DNA of 58,241 nucleotides, from contig JAKBBE010000011.1 in assembly GCA_021826035.1 (NCBI GenBank), positions 1-58,241 on the forward strand. The letters run 5' to 3'. The stretch comes from Pseudomonadota bacterium. Its GTDB lineage: Bacteria; Pseudomonadota; Gammaproteobacteria; Steroidobacterales; Steroidobacteraceae. Under the pieces are notes generated by a model. The model was given only the letters and a program-made list of their open reading frames with translations. It ran no database searches and was not told where the DNA came from. Of this stretch, positions 32,975-41,952 are shown one piece after another. Positions within the stretch are counted from its first letter, which is position 1. The number at the start of each line of letters is the position of its first letter. A program made the translations under genes and the position numbers.

Positions 32975-33712
32975 TCATCCGCCCATCGCGCTCTGGGTCG
33001 GAACAAGCCCCTCGGTCTTCTTCAGCAGGTGGGCATTTTTCGTCCGCGCCATCACCCGCACCTGCTTCAGCGAGTCAATCATCATGTAGATCAGCGCCAG
33101 GTAGCCGCGCCGGAACAGCTCGACCACCACGGCATCGCCGAGTCGCGATAGCGATTCCTGATTGATGGTGTACAGACCGTCGCAGTGGCGCAGCGTGCCG
33201 TCCTCGAACTCCACCTCGATATCAATCGGCTCGATGAGATTCAGCTCGAGCAGCCGGGCAATGAAGATCTGGGTCTGCTCGATACCCGGCTGCAGGTCCT
33301 GAAAGGCCCAGATGATCCGCTGCAGATACCGGCTCGGCTGGCCCTGCTCGGTGAACAACGGCTGGCCGCTCTCGGCACCGACCCGTGGATCGTCCAGATC
33401 AATCGCCAGCTCCGGGCCGTGCACGTAGAACGGCCCACGCTGCAGGCTGAGCGGCCGGTAGAACTCCGGGTCCTGCCGCCAGTCCTGAAGAAACTGGTTC
33501 TCGCCCTCGATGAACCCGAGCATCGCCCCACAGAAGAACCGCCCGGTCTCCCGATGTTTGCCGAAGAGGATCGGATAATGCACCAGCAGGTGCGAGAACT
33601 CCCCGACAATCACCTGCACGAAGTGCTGGTTGTCGCCATGCGCGGCTGCGGGTCGTCCATCGACTTTCAGGTCGCGGTACTTCTCTTTGTTCAGCGGTAC
33701 GATGTGGGTCAT
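32975..33712 (-). CDS. SapC family protein
   Basis: A 245-residue protein of the SapC family: THIVPLNKEKYRDLKVDGRP at the start, FVQVIVGEFSHLLVHYPILF, FFCGAMLGFIEGENQF, QRGPFYVHGPELAIDLDDPR and a C-terminal LYTINQESLSRLGDAVVVELFRRGYLAL. It has no signal peptide. The name comes from Campylobacter S-layer work, but in these TonB-linked clusters its function is not established. It follows the halogenase by 18 bases and is the last gene of the operon. Confidence 0.88.
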   Translation of the reverse strand: MTHIVPLNKEKYRDLKVDGRPAAAHGDNQHFVQVIVGEFSHLLVHYPILFGKHRETGRFFCGAMLGFIEGENQFLQDWRQDPEFYRPLSLQRGPFYVHGPELAIDLDDPRVGAESGQPLFTEQGQPSRYLQRIIWAFQDLQPGIEQTQIFIARLLELNLIEPIDIEVEFEDGTLRHCDGLYTINQESLSRLGDAVVVELFRRGYLALIYMMIDSLKQVRVMARTKNAHLLKKTEGLVPTQSAMGG

Positions 33713-33730
33713 GGGCGGATTCCGGCTCGC

Positions 33731-35275
33731 TCAAACGGGCTGCAGCCCGTATTGGTGAATTCTGTTCAACAGCTCGCGGTTCGTCGGCAGTCGCGCACAC
33801 AGCTCCGCGGTCACCCGGGCATTCTCCGCGACCAGCTTCGCGGCGTCCGCGGAGGATTCGGCCCGTTCCTCCGGTACCACCTCGGTGCGAAAGCCCATGC
33901 CGTAGAGCACGTACTGATAGCTCGCGGCCGGAAAGACCTCCTCCAGTCTATCAAGCTCATCGAAGAACCACGGGGACTGAAACTTCCACAACGTCAGCAT
34001 ATCCTGAAGCCGCTGCGGCACGGTCGCAGGATCGGCATTATCGCGCCAAAAGGCGCTATCGGTACGCTGCGTCAGCACGTAATGCAGCTTCAGAAAGTCG
34101 ATGATCCGACCCCAGCGGTACAGCGTGACCTCGTTGAAGCGCCGCGCGACGATATCCATCACTTCCCGGCTGGCCGGCATCTGCTCAGCGAGGAGCTTCG
34201 CCGAAAGCTCAACCAGAACGATCGCCGAGGCCTCGAGCGGCTCCAGGAATCCCTGCGCCAGTCCGACCGCCAGACAATTATTTTTCCAAAAGATCTGCCG
34301 ATGACCGGCACGGATTGGGATTTTGCGCACTGGCAAATTCCGATGCCGCGCTCCCAGGTAGCCGAGCAGCGCCTCCTGCGCCGCCTCCTCGCTCATGTGC
34401 CGGCTCGAATACACGTGGCCGATCCCGCGCCGCGTCGGTAAGCCGATGTCCCAGATCCATCCGGCCGCCTGCGCCGTCGCTATCGTCTCCGATGCCATCG
34501 GCTGATCGGGCGTGTCGTAGGGCACCTGAACCGCCAGAGCGGTATCGCAGAACAACACGTCCGTGCACGGCTTGAAATCGACCTTGAGCGTCTGGCCGAT
34601 CAACAGCGCGTGAAAGCCGCTGCAGTCCACGAACAGATCGCCTTCAATGCGCCCTGCCTGCGCCGTCTGTAAACCGGTGATGTCGCCCGATTCGCTCTGT
34701 CCGACGGAAGTGACATCGGCCAGAACGTGTCGGACCCGCAGCTTCTCGGTGCAGTGTCTGGCCAGAAACGGCCCAAACTTGCCGGCATCCAGATGATATG
34801 AATAGTTCGCCGCCGAGCGATACTCGCCCTGCGCGATCGTCTTTGGCGCCAGACCCTGATCGCACAACCGTCCCTGCGGCGTCACGAAATCGCAGAAGCT
34901 CTCCCCCCGCGCATCGCTCAGCCAGTGCGGCACGAGGTTCACGCGCGAGAAGCCGTGCGGGATCATGAGCGGGTGATAGTAGGCATCCCCCGGCGCTCCG
35001 CTCGTCCAGCCGACGAACTTCCCGCCCTGTTTGAAGGCCGCATCGCACTCACGAAACAGCGCAGTCTCAGACACCCCGATGCGCTCCAAGCTCGAGCGTA
35101 TCGTCGGCCACGTCCCCTCGCCCACGCCAATGGCGCGGACATCGGGCGACTCAACCAGCGTCACCGAGAAGCCGCCCGCCTTCATCCGAGCTTGATGGCG
35201 GGCGGCGATGATGCCTGCGGTGAGCCATCCGGCGGTTCCTCCGCCGACAATGACGACCGACCTGACCGGCTTCAT
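33731..35275 (-). CDS. Flavin-dependent tryptophan-halogenase family protein
   Basis: The ATG at 35275 (MKPVRSVVIVGGGTAGW) gives 514 residues; an in-frame upstream start would overlap the receptor gene. FAD is bound by VVIVGGGTAGWLTAG, and the conserved active-site lysine is K86 in FKQGGKFVGW. The halogenase signature appears as W273-I-W275-D-I-G, with G instead of the P of WxWxIP. The family oxidises halide with FADH2 and passes hypohalous acid along a tunnel to the lysine. Members clustered with TonB receptors include indole halogenases (BrvH type), but the substrate here is unknown. No flavin reductase lies nearby. Confidence 0.9.
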   Translation of the reverse strand: MKPVRSVVIVGGGTAGWLTAGIIAARHQARMKAGGFSVTLVESPDVRAIGVGEGTWPTIRSSLERIGVSETALFRECDAAFKQGGKFVGWTSGAPGDAYYHPLMIPHGFSRVNLVPHWLSDARGESFCDFVTPQGRLCDQGLAPKTIAQGEYRSAANYSYHLDAGKFGPFLARHCTEKLRVRHVLADVTSVGQSESGDITGLQTAQAGRIEGDLFVDCSGFHALLIGQTLKVDFKPCTDVLFCDTALAVQVPYDTPDQPMASETIATAQAAGWIWDIGLPTRRGIGHVYSSRHMSEEAAQEALLGYLGARHRNLPVRKIPIRAGHRQIFWKNNCLAVGLAQGFLEPLEASAIVLVELSAKLLAEQMPASREVMDIVARRFNEVTLYRWGRIIDFLKLHYVLTQRTDSAFWRDNADPATVPQRLQDMLTLWKFQSPWFFDELDRLEEVFPAASYQYVLYGMGFRTEVVPEERAESSADAAKLVAENARVTAELCARLPTNRELLNRIHQYGLQPV

Positions 35276-35279
35276 GACC

Positions 35280-38200
35280 TCAGAACTGGGCGCGGACTCC
35301 AAACGACAGCGAAGTCCCGTAATCGATCAGGTTCAACGTCTGGTTCGAGAACCGCCCATACGTATGATAGATCGAGTTCAGCAGGTTGCTCGCGGTGAAG
35401 TACACGTTCAGGTGCTTGTCGATCTTGTAGTTGGTAGACAAGTCCAGCTGCGTGAACGGCGCCTCGTACACCGGCTCGGCACCGAATGCGCTGCTGTCAT
35501 TCTGCTGACCGAGTCCCAGCAGCAGCTTGCCTTGCCAGTTCACCGTCATGCGCGCCTGCCACTTGCCCCTCTGATAGAAGAGCGTTCCGTTGGCGGAGTC
35601 GCCGACGCCGGTCAACGCGAACTGATTCGACGTCAGGTTGTAGTTGTTGAAGTTCGCATTGCTGTGCATCCACGTTCCGTTGATCAGAACCCCGAATCCA
35701 TACGGGAGCAGCTGCTGCCAGGTCGCCGATACGCCCGTCACGTCAGCCGACAGCTTGTTTGTGAAGGTGGTCTCCGCAAACACCATCGGCTTGCCGCAAT
35801 TGGCGTCGGTGAACAGAATGTGGCCGTTCTGGTTGTACGAGCACGGCGCCGGGTCATTGATAGGAACCGTCACGTTCTGCACGCTCGAGGTCGGGAAATT
35901 CGACACCTGCTTGTAGAACGGATGCAGCTCGGCGTAATCCCCGTGCGCGTAGTACCAGGTGAGACGGAAATCGAAGTTGTTTGACAAATACGGCTTTAGT
36001 GCCGGGTTATTTCCGGTTGCTGTCAGCGCATTAACCAGGCCACCGTAGTTTGTGTTTGGAATGATCTGCCCATTCGGCGGCGCAGATTCGGTGCGCGAAA
36101 AATCGACAGCTGCCTCCAGATCATGCGCCGGCCACAACGCCAGGTCGAGCGATGGCAGGAAGTAGCCATAGGAAAGCGAGGTCTGCGTCCACGTCGGTGA
36201 ACCGTAGGCAAAGACATACTGCGTCGGATCCGCTGCGCCCTGCCAGGTGACCGATTGCAGCGGCGCAGACAGCCCGGCGATCAGCTCGTCGGTACGTTGG
36301 TAGCGCAGCCCCAATCGGGTCATCAGGCGCATCCCGTGAACCCTGAAGTTGTGACTGACTTGCACGAACGGCGAGTAGTTCATACGAGCAACGTGCTGCA
36401 CCGAACCGGTCACCAGCGCCTGAGTCGGCACGCCACCGGTATAGCGCGGATAGCCTGCCGTCGGATTCCACTGCGAATCGATCGGCTGGGTCTCCAGGTA
36501 GCTCAGCAGCGTCCATGGGTTGTAGCCGAGCAATTGCGGCGGAAGGTTGCCGTTGCCGCTGTAGCCCGGCATCCAGGTCCCCGTGCTCATCGGAGCGAAC
36601 CCCAGTGAAGACGGCAGGCTCAACCCCTGTGTATCCCCGGAAGCCGGCCCGTAACCAGACCACAGCTCCCAGTAGTTGTTCGCAAAAGTGTCGTACTCCT
36701 TGGTGTTCCAGTCGTCATCTAGGAACTGGGCACCGAAGGTGAGCTTCGTGCTGTTCCCCGGGGTCCAGGTGGCCCGAACGGTAGCCTCATTGATCTGATC
36801 ACCGCTCTGCAAGGTTGCCAGCGGCAGAATATGCGAGCCTATGATGTATGGATTAAGACCCAGATAGTTCGGCGAGGCGACCACACCGGACCCTGCCGCA
36901 GTCGCATTTGGTCCGTATGCGCTCCAGTACGGCACCGCATTGCTTCCACCGACCACCATGCCGCCGGTGTAGTTGTTAACGGCGTCTCCGTAACCCACGT
37001 CACCTTGTATGCTGCTGGTGTTGCCGTTCGGATTGAACCTGGAGACGGACTGGTCGGCATCTACCTCGACCGTCCAGTTATCGTTCACGTTCCACAAGAC
37101 GTTCGCACCGTAAGTGTTCGTGACGATGTAATCGGTCTGCTGGATCGCTTGCAGGTCGGTCGGACCGGTGTAATTGAAATTTGTGATCGTGCCGTTGTTG
37201 TCGATCGTGGAGTTTGGGAACGCTCCGAACCACGTCGTACGTGCCCAACTTTCATCACGCTGGTTCCAGGAGGAGTAGTTGTCATCGAGAGTCACAAGTA
37301 CCGAGTTCGTCGGGTGCCACTGCAACACCACGCGCCCATCCTTGCTTCGCGTATCGACGCGCTCGAGGTACATGCTCAGCTGCTGCGGATACCAGACCGG
37401 GACCTGCACATTGCCCGTAGCACCCGATCCAACGCTGGCGCAACCGGTGCTGCCGAAGGCCGTCGTGGAATTGGCGTTGAGATTCGAGCAGGCAAAGCCG
37501 CCGGCCGCGACGCCCTCCCAACCGGCGACATCGGTGTGATGAGTCGTAGTACGGTAGTCGGAATAATCGCCATCGATCAGGATGCCGAACTTATTGTGAT
37601 CGAAGGTATCGCTGAACAGACCGCCGACCACGGGCCGGATACCACCGTTCATCGTGTAGTCGGTACCACCGACGTTCATCCCCGCATGTAAGCCAGGATT
37701 CTCGAACGGGGTGAGCATCTTGACGTTGATGACCGAACCGATATTACCCGAGGAAAGGGCCATGTCCGGCGTCTTCAACACGTCGATCTGTCCGACGTAC
37801 ATCGCGCCCAGAGATGCGAAATCGAAGTTCTGCCCGTTACCGGAGGCGATTTGCCGACCGTTCACGAGCACAGTGTTGAATGATCCACCGAAGCCATTGA
37901 CGTTGACGCCTTGTGCCAGGCCGGTCGCCGTCCCAGCGACTGAACTGAAGCTCGTCGAGCCGCGGTTGATCGTGACGCCGGGCAGGTGCGCGAGTGCACC
38001 GCCCACGGAGGAGTCCGGGAACTGACCGATGCTCTCGGCGGAAATCGCATCGACCACGCCAATCGAATCCCGTTTGATTGCGAGTGAGCGCATCAGGGAC
38101 CCGCGGATGCCCGTAACGACGATCGGCGCAAGCGTCGTGGCCGAGGACTGCCCCATCATCACGCCGGTGTCCGCCGCCGCGGTGCTCGCGCTCGTTGCGG

Positions 38201-38534
38201 TGCTCGCGGCCGCCGCGGTGCTCGAGCCCGTTGCGGTATTCAGCGCGTACAAGCCCGCACCGTTCGGTGCAAACGACCCTGTGGAGGCGAGCGGCGTCGC
38301 CTTGAAGCCTCGCCGCCGGCTCCTCGCCGCCTGCGCGGGCACCGCGGGCTGCTCCGGGCGCTTGCGGGCCGGGACGTTCTGGGCATGAGCGACGCCGCCG
38401 ATGCCCAACGAGAGCGAGCCGAGTGCCAGCCCGGATAGACCTAGGTTCCCATACGCCGCACGGCCCAGGCCGGCGAGTCGGGCACCCTTTTTTATGGCGT
38501 TCTTTGATCCGTTACGCGACGTCTTGCGACTCAT
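35280..38534 (-). CDS. TonB-dependent receptor (first gene of halogenase operon)
   Basis: Outer-membrane transporter of 1084 residues from ATG 38534 (MSRKTSRNGSKNAIKKGARL). The signal peptide ends near AHA-Q (residue 51-52). Residues 52-135 are low complexity: a basic/Pro part (ARKRPEQPAVP, RSRRR) and Ala/Ser/Thr repeats, not an STN domain. The plug begins about residue 136 (LAPIVVTGIRGSLMRSLAIK, with FPDSSVGGALAHLPGV). A long beta-barrel follows and ends LSFGVRAQF with a terminal phenylalanine. This subfamily takes up plant or algal glycans in many Gram-negatives; the substrate is not evident. The halogenase ATG is 4 bases past its stop. Confidence 0.93.
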   Translation of the reverse strand: MSRKTSRNGSKNAIKKGARLAGLGRAAYGNLGLSGLALGSLSLGIGGVAHAQNVPARKRPEQPAVPAQAARSRRRGFKATPLASTGSFAPNGAGLYALNTATGSSTAAAASTATSASTAAADTGVMMGQSSATTLAPIVVTGIRGSLMRSLAIKRDSIGVVDAISAESIGQFPDSSVGGALAHLPGVTINRGSTSFSSVAGTATGLAQGVNVNGFGGSFNTVLVNGRQIASGNGQNFDFASLGAMYVGQIDVLKTPDMALSSGNIGSVINVKMLTPFENPGLHAGMNVGGTDYTMNGGIRPVVGGLFSDTFDHNKFGILIDGDYSDYRTTTHHTDVAGWEGVAAGGFACSNLNANSTTAFGSTGCASVGSGATGNVQVPVWYPQQLSMYLERVDTRSKDGRVVLQWHPTNSVLVTLDDNYSSWNQRDESWARTTWFGAFPNSTIDNNGTITNFNYTGPTDLQAIQQTDYIVTNTYGANVLWNVNDNWTVEVDADQSVSRFNPNGNTSSIQGDVGYGDAVNNYTGGMVVGGSNAVPYWSAYGPNATAAGSGVVASPNYLGLNPYIIGSHILPLATLQSGDQINEATVRATWTPGNSTKLTFGAQFLDDDWNTKEYDTFANNYWELWSGYGPASGDTQGLSLPSSLGFAPMSTGTWMPGYSGNGNLPPQLLGYNPWTLLSYLETQPIDSQWNPTAGYPRYTGGVPTQALVTGSVQHVARMNYSPFVQVSHNFRVHGMRLMTRLGLRYQRTDELIAGLSAPLQSVTWQGAADPTQYVFAYGSPTWTQTSLSYGYFLPSLDLALWPAHDLEAAVDFSRTESAPPNGQIIPNTNYGGLVNALTATGNNPALKPYLSNNFDFRLTWYYAHGDYAELHPFYKQVSNFPTSSVQNVTVPINDPAPCSYNQNGHILFTDANCGKPMVFAETTFTNKLSADVTGVSATWQQLLPYGFGVLINGTWMHSNANFNNYNLTSNQFALTGVGDSANGTLFYQRGKWQARMTVNWQGKLLLGLGQQNDSSAFGAEPVYEAPFTQLDLSTNYKIDKHLNVYFTASNLLNSIYHTYGRFSNQTLNLIDYGTSLSFGVRAQF
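38173..38244 (-). repeat. 36-base tandem repeat in the receptor N-terminal extension
   Basis: Two adjacent 36-base units (38173-38208 and 38209-38244) sharing a 16-base identical start and differing at about six positions. They encode LNTATGSSTAAA and ASTATSASTAAA, between the signal peptide and the plug. Confidence 0.75.
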
Positions 38535-38583
38535 GTACAAACCCCCCTCATGACACTGTGACGACTGGCGAGATGTTGCGTTC

Positions 38584-38650
38584 GTGCAACGCGCATCCAT
38601 GGAACGCAACTGTGGAAACGCTTCCACTTAAATTACGTTCCGCGTTGCAC
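38584..38650. promoter_or_regulatory. Nested inverted repeats upstream of the TonB receptor
   Basis: The outer arms GTGCAACGCG (38584-38593) and CGCGTTGCAC (38641-38650) are perfect complements. The inner arms GGAACG (38601-38606) and CGTTCC (38636-38641) pair too, and the LacI-type palindrome at 38612-38627 lies in the centre. The pentamer GTTGC/GCAAC occurs four times between 38575 and 38648, twice in each direction. The block lies 50-117 bases before the receptor ATG. Confidence 0.6.
38612..38627. promoter_or_regulatory. LacI-family operator
   Basis: GTGGAAACGCTTCCAC has perfect 6-base arms (GTGGAA / TTCCAC) around a central ACGC. This shape, including the central CG, is typical of LacI-family operators near TonB-dependent receptors. 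The likely binder is the LacI protein encoded at 31916-32944. Confidence 0.7.
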
Positions 38651-39259
38651 GCTGTCAAGCATTCCCCGAAAACACTTCCCTGCATGCTGGTGCGACGCGT
38701 CTGTCGCTCTCTAAGGCATCTCGCCTCGGAGTGATCGGCGCTGCCGTACCGCATGTGGCGTCACCGCACTGCCCCCCCTCCTGGCATCACGCAGGGGCCA
38801 TCCTGTGCGCACGACATTGGACTCAGCGTATGCGTCGCATCCGCAGGCCCCGGGGTCTGTTCGCCGCCCGCCCAGGTGGCGATTACGGCACGCGAACCGT
38901 GTTTGCGCCAGCATTTCTCGTATGGATGGGGGACCCTCGCGCGACCGTGGCACAAGCGGCCACGGGGACAACACGCCTCGCCAAGCGTACTCCGCGGCTG
39001 AGGCTCGAGGTGACCATCGATGTTATGTTCCCCGCCGGCCGCGTACCAGCCGCACACGACCGGATCACGGCAACGCAGGGGGAATCATGCGTGGAGGCGC
39101 ATTCCGACCCGCCACTCCTGGGCGCTCCGCAGGCCGCGGGACGGGGGCTGCGAACCCGGTGCGGCGCACTCGGTCCCGGCGGAACTCACTCGAAACAGGG
39201 TCGCGGGGTGTGGGAGAGGACGGGATGGCGCAGCGTGGCACCCAGGCCAAAAAGCGCCT
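38651..39259. other. Gene-free stretch of about 610 bases
   Basis: Open frames exist on both strands but none shows a recognisable protein, a ribosome-binding site or a consistent start, and they overlap each other. No tRNA, terminator or mobile-element ends were recognised. It may be decayed DNA or an unrecognised non-coding gene. Confidence 0.4.
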
Positions 39260-39826
39260 CTAGCGCACGCTATAGCCACGTGCCTGCAGACAGGCGCCCA
39301 ATGCGCGCCGGTAGTCCATGGCCCTGCGCGCCATCGCACGGTCCTGTCCCCGGGCCGCGGCGCTCATCGCCTGGTCATTGGCCTGGGCATTGGCCGCATC
39401 GCCGGCACTGCCGATCATGGCGCCGGTGAGTGCACCGAACACCACGCCCGAGCCGCGGTCCCAGCGGTTAGACAGCGCTGCACCGATAACGGCACCGGCG
39501 ATGGCCCCAAGGGCCGTATCAGTGCCGGGGGGCGGCCCCTGCACGACCACCCGATCATAGACCGGCACGTTCGGCGCGCTGGGGTCGAAGCCGCTCTGGT
39601 GCACCGCCCAGACGCTGCATTCATAGCGGTCGCGGCTTTGACGGGCGCGCGACTGATTGTGCATGGGATAGGCGTACACGGTCGTATTCGGCCGCGGCAC
39701 GTTGTACGCCACCGGTTGGTCGTATTGCGTCGTGGCGCATGCCGTGAGTGCGGCCAATACAGCGCCGGCCGCGACCAGCCGCAGGCCACGGCAAAGTCTC
39801 AATGAAGCGCTCGTGTGCTCGCGCAT
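39260..39826 (-). CDS. Lipoprotein with glycine-zipper domain
   Basis: The 188-residue product has a lipoprotein signal (LVAAGAVLAALTAC, lipobox LTAC). It then has a tyrosine- and proline-rich region (PRPNTTVYAYPMHNQ), RYECSVWAVHQSGFDPSAP, and a glycine-zipper stretch GAIAGAVIGAALSNRWDRGSGVVFGALTGAMIGSAGDA (given here as a region, about residues 108-145), then a C-terminal RALGACLQARGYSVR. Such YMGG-like proteins lie in the outer membrane and often respond to envelope stress, but the function is unknown. Confidence 0.8.
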   Translation of the reverse strand: MREHTSASLRLCRGLRLVAAGAVLAALTACATTQYDQPVAYNVPRPNTTVYAYPMHNQSRARQSRDRYECSVWAVHQSGFDPSAPNVPVYDRVVVQGPPPGTDTALGAIAGAVIGAALSNRWDRGSGVVFGALTGAMIGSAGDAANAQANDQAMSAAARGQDRAMARRAMDYRRALGACLQARGYSVR

Positions 39827-39941
39827 AGGTTTCCCGTCCCGTTGCAGGACGCCCCGGGGCGAACATCGCCCCTGCTCATGTCAATGGACGCCATTCGACA
39901 CCGCGAAGTTCCAGCCGTCGGGTCCCTGCAAAGCTAAAGAT

Positions 39942-39969
39942 ATCATAAGGTTCTAACTCACCGACTCAA
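39942..39969 (-). promoter_or_regulatory. Candidate promoter of the glycine-zipper lipoprotein gene
   Basis: On the minus strand TTGAGT (39969-39964) and TATGAT (39947-39942) are spaced by 16 bases. The -35 box overlaps the last codons of kdsB. The predicted leader is about 110 bases. Confidence 0.5.
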
Positions 39970-40718
39970 CCGAGAAGGTCCGCCACGCGGCGCAGATCCT
40001 CGACCGTATTGACGTCGGGACCGGGGCGCTCGAGCGCATCGGCGACCTGGATGGTCAGCCCGTGCTCCAGCGCTCGCAACTGCTCAAGCCTCTCGCTCGC
40101 CTCGAGCGGCGAGCCCGGCAGCGCGCAGAGCATCCGTAGCGCCGACACCCGATACGCATACAGTCCCACGTGACGACGGGCCCCATCGAAGCGGCGCTGA
40201 CTGGCGAGGCCCGCCGGCGCCCCGTCCCGAACCCAGGGTATCGGCGCACGCGAGAAATACAATGCGCGGCCCCGGGCGTCGGTGACCACCTTGACCGCGT
40301 TCGGATCGAAGAACTCCTCAAGAGTCTCGATGGGCGTGGCCAGTGTCGCGATCGCCGCACGCGGCGTCTCGGCGAGCAGCGCCGCCACCTGGGCGATAAT
40401 CGCCGGCGGAATCAGCGGCTCATCGCCCTGCACGTTCACCACGATGTCCTCATCCGCCCAGCCCTCGAGGCGGGCCAGCTCGGCAATGCGGTCCGTCCCT
40501 GAGGCGTGCTGCACCGAGGTCAGCCGCGCGTTCGCCCCGAAGGCACGAGCGGCCGCCGCGATCGATTCATCATCGGTCGCAATCAGCACCTCGCGTGCCC
40601 CCGCGGCACAGGCCTTCTCGTACACCCACTGCAGCATCGGCTTGCCGGCGAGCGTCGCCAACGCCTTGCCAGGAAGCCGGCTCGAGGCGGCACGCGCAGG
40701 GATGGCGATGCGGAACAC
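39966..40718 (-). CDS. kdsB: 3-deoxy-manno-octulosonate cytidylyltransferase
   Basis: KdsB activates Kdo as CMP-Kdo for the LPS core. The longer frame has no family match before [20 protein letters not shown], which fixes the start at GTG 40718 and gives 250 residues. Conserved parts are [74 protein letters not shown] and [14 protein letters not shown]. It is downstream of lpxK and ycaR, as in Escherichia (msbA-lpxK-ycaR-kdsB). Confidence 0.96.
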   Translation of the reverse strand: MFRIAIPARAASSRLPGKALATLAGKPMLQWVYEKACAAGAREVLIATDDESIAAAARAFGANARLTSVQHASGTDRIAELARLEGWADEDIVVNVQGDEPLIPPAIIAQVAALLAETPRAAIATLATPIETLEEFFDPNAVKVVTDARGRALYFSRAPIPWVRDGAPAGLASQRRFDGARRHVGLYAYRVSALRMLCALPGSPLEASERLEQLRALEHGLTIQVADALERPGPDVNTVEDLRRVADLLG

Positions 40719-40731
40719 GCAGCGCGGCCGC

Positions 40732-40920
40732 TCAGCGCTCGAGCAGCGGATCGTCGGCACTCAGCTGGCGCGCCTCTTCCTCGAGCATCACCGGTACGCC
40801 GTCGCGGACCGGATAGGCGAGCCGGTCCATGCGGCAGACGAGCACCGACGCCTCGCGCCGGTAGAGGAGCGTGCCCTTGCAGATCGGGCAGGCCAGAATT
40901 TCGAGCAGGCGGGCATCCAT
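40732..40920 (-). CDS. ycaR: Trm112/YcaR family zinc-ribbon-like protein
   Basis: The 62-residue product begins [20 protein letters not shown], has a second metal-ligand position in [21 protein letters not shown], and ends LLER. ATG 40920 is preferred over an in-frame TTG one codon upstream. The bacterial members are found between lpxK and kdsB; their role is not settled, although the eukaryotic relative Trm112 activates methyltransferases. Only three Cys are visible (CPIC and VLVC). Confidence 0.9.
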   Translation of the reverse strand: MDARLLEILACPICKGTLLYRREASVLVCRMDRLAYPVRDGVPVMLEEEARQLSADDPLLER

Positions 40921-40923
40921 CAA

Positions 40924-41946
40924 TTAACCTCCGGGGGCCCCGGCGAATGATGCGGCCGTACGCAGCAGCAGCTCGAGCAGGCAGGCGGCGTCGGCCTCGC
41001 TGAAGAGCGCCTCGACTGGCACGAACCACAGCCGCGGATCGGCCAGGTGCGCGCATTTTACGGCATCCTTTTCCGTCATGAGTACCGGGTATGGGTCGGC
41101 GAACTGCAGCTCGGCCGGCGTGAGCGGATGGTGGTCCGCAAACGGATGCGCCAGCACCTGCAGTCCGCGAGCGCCGAGCTCGCGGAAGAACCGCTGCGGA
41201 TGGCCGATGCCGGCGACCGCATGCACGGGCGAGCCACAAAACGTCTCCAGTGCGCGCTGCTCGCCCGAGGCGAGCGACACGGCCTGGCCGGGCACCAGAT
41301 CCATGCGCAGTACACGCGGGGGAAAATACGCGGCCGCAGCGCGCAGCGAGGGATGCTCGGACGCGCCGTTGATCACCAGCGCATCGGCGCCCGAGAGGCC
41401 CTGCAGCGGCTCGCGCAGCGGGCCGGCCGGCAGCAACCGCCCCGTCCCGAACCCCCGGGCGCCGTCCGCGACCACGATCGTGCACTGGCGGGTGAGTCGC
41501 AGATGCTGCAGTCCATCGTCGGAAATCACGACACGTGCGCCGCGGGCGATCACCGCGCGGGCCGCTTCCGTCCGCTCCCGCCCGACGGCGGTCACGCAGC
41601 CGCTGCGGCGCGCCAAGATGAGCGGCTCATCGCCCACTTCGCGCCAATCCGCATCCGCATCGAGCACGCGCACGCCCCCCGCGCTACCGCCGTATCCGCG
41701 CGAGATCACCCCGGCCGGCAACGCGTGTCGGCTCGATTGCTGGGCGAGCCAGACGGTGAGCGGCGTCTTGCCGGTGCCCCCGACCGTGAGGTTACCGACG
41801 ATGATCACCGGCGCGCGGAGCGGACCGGCCGTGGCCGCCCGCCTGCGCCGCACGGCCACGGCCGCCCCATACAGTCGGGCCAGCGGCTCGAGCGCCGCGC
41901 ACGCCCCGGGTGGACCGTACCAGCGCCGATTAAGCCACGCCTGCAT
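40924..41946 (-). CDS. lpxK: Tetraacyldisaccharide 4'-kinase LpxK
   Basis: LpxK phosphorylates the lipid A precursor at the inner membrane. It is 340 residues, beginning MQAWLNRRWYGPPGACAALE with a membrane-associated helix. The P-loop is GNLTVGGTGKTPLTVWLAQQ (about residues 51-70). HALPAGVISRGYGG, DEPLILARRSG, VVISDDGLQHLRL and DALVINGASEH follow, as in the family. It starts 6 bases after msbA. Confidence 0.95.
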   Translation of the reverse strand: MQAWLNRRWYGPPGACAALEPLARLYGAAVAVRRRRAATAGPLRAPVIIVGNLTVGGTGKTPLTVWLAQQSSRHALPAGVISRGYGGSAGGVRVLDADADWREVGDEPLILARRSGCVTAVGRERTEAARAVIARGARVVISDDGLQHLRLTRQCTIVVADGARGFGTGRLLPAGPLREPLQGLSGADALVINGASEHPSLRAAAAYFPPRVLRMDLVPGQAVSLASGEQRALETFCGSPVHAVAGIGHPQRFFRELGARGLQVLAHPFADHHPLTPAELQFADPYPVLMTEKDAVKCAHLADPRLWFVPVEALFSEADAACLLELLLRTAASFAGAPGG

Positions 41947-41952
41947 GGCGCG

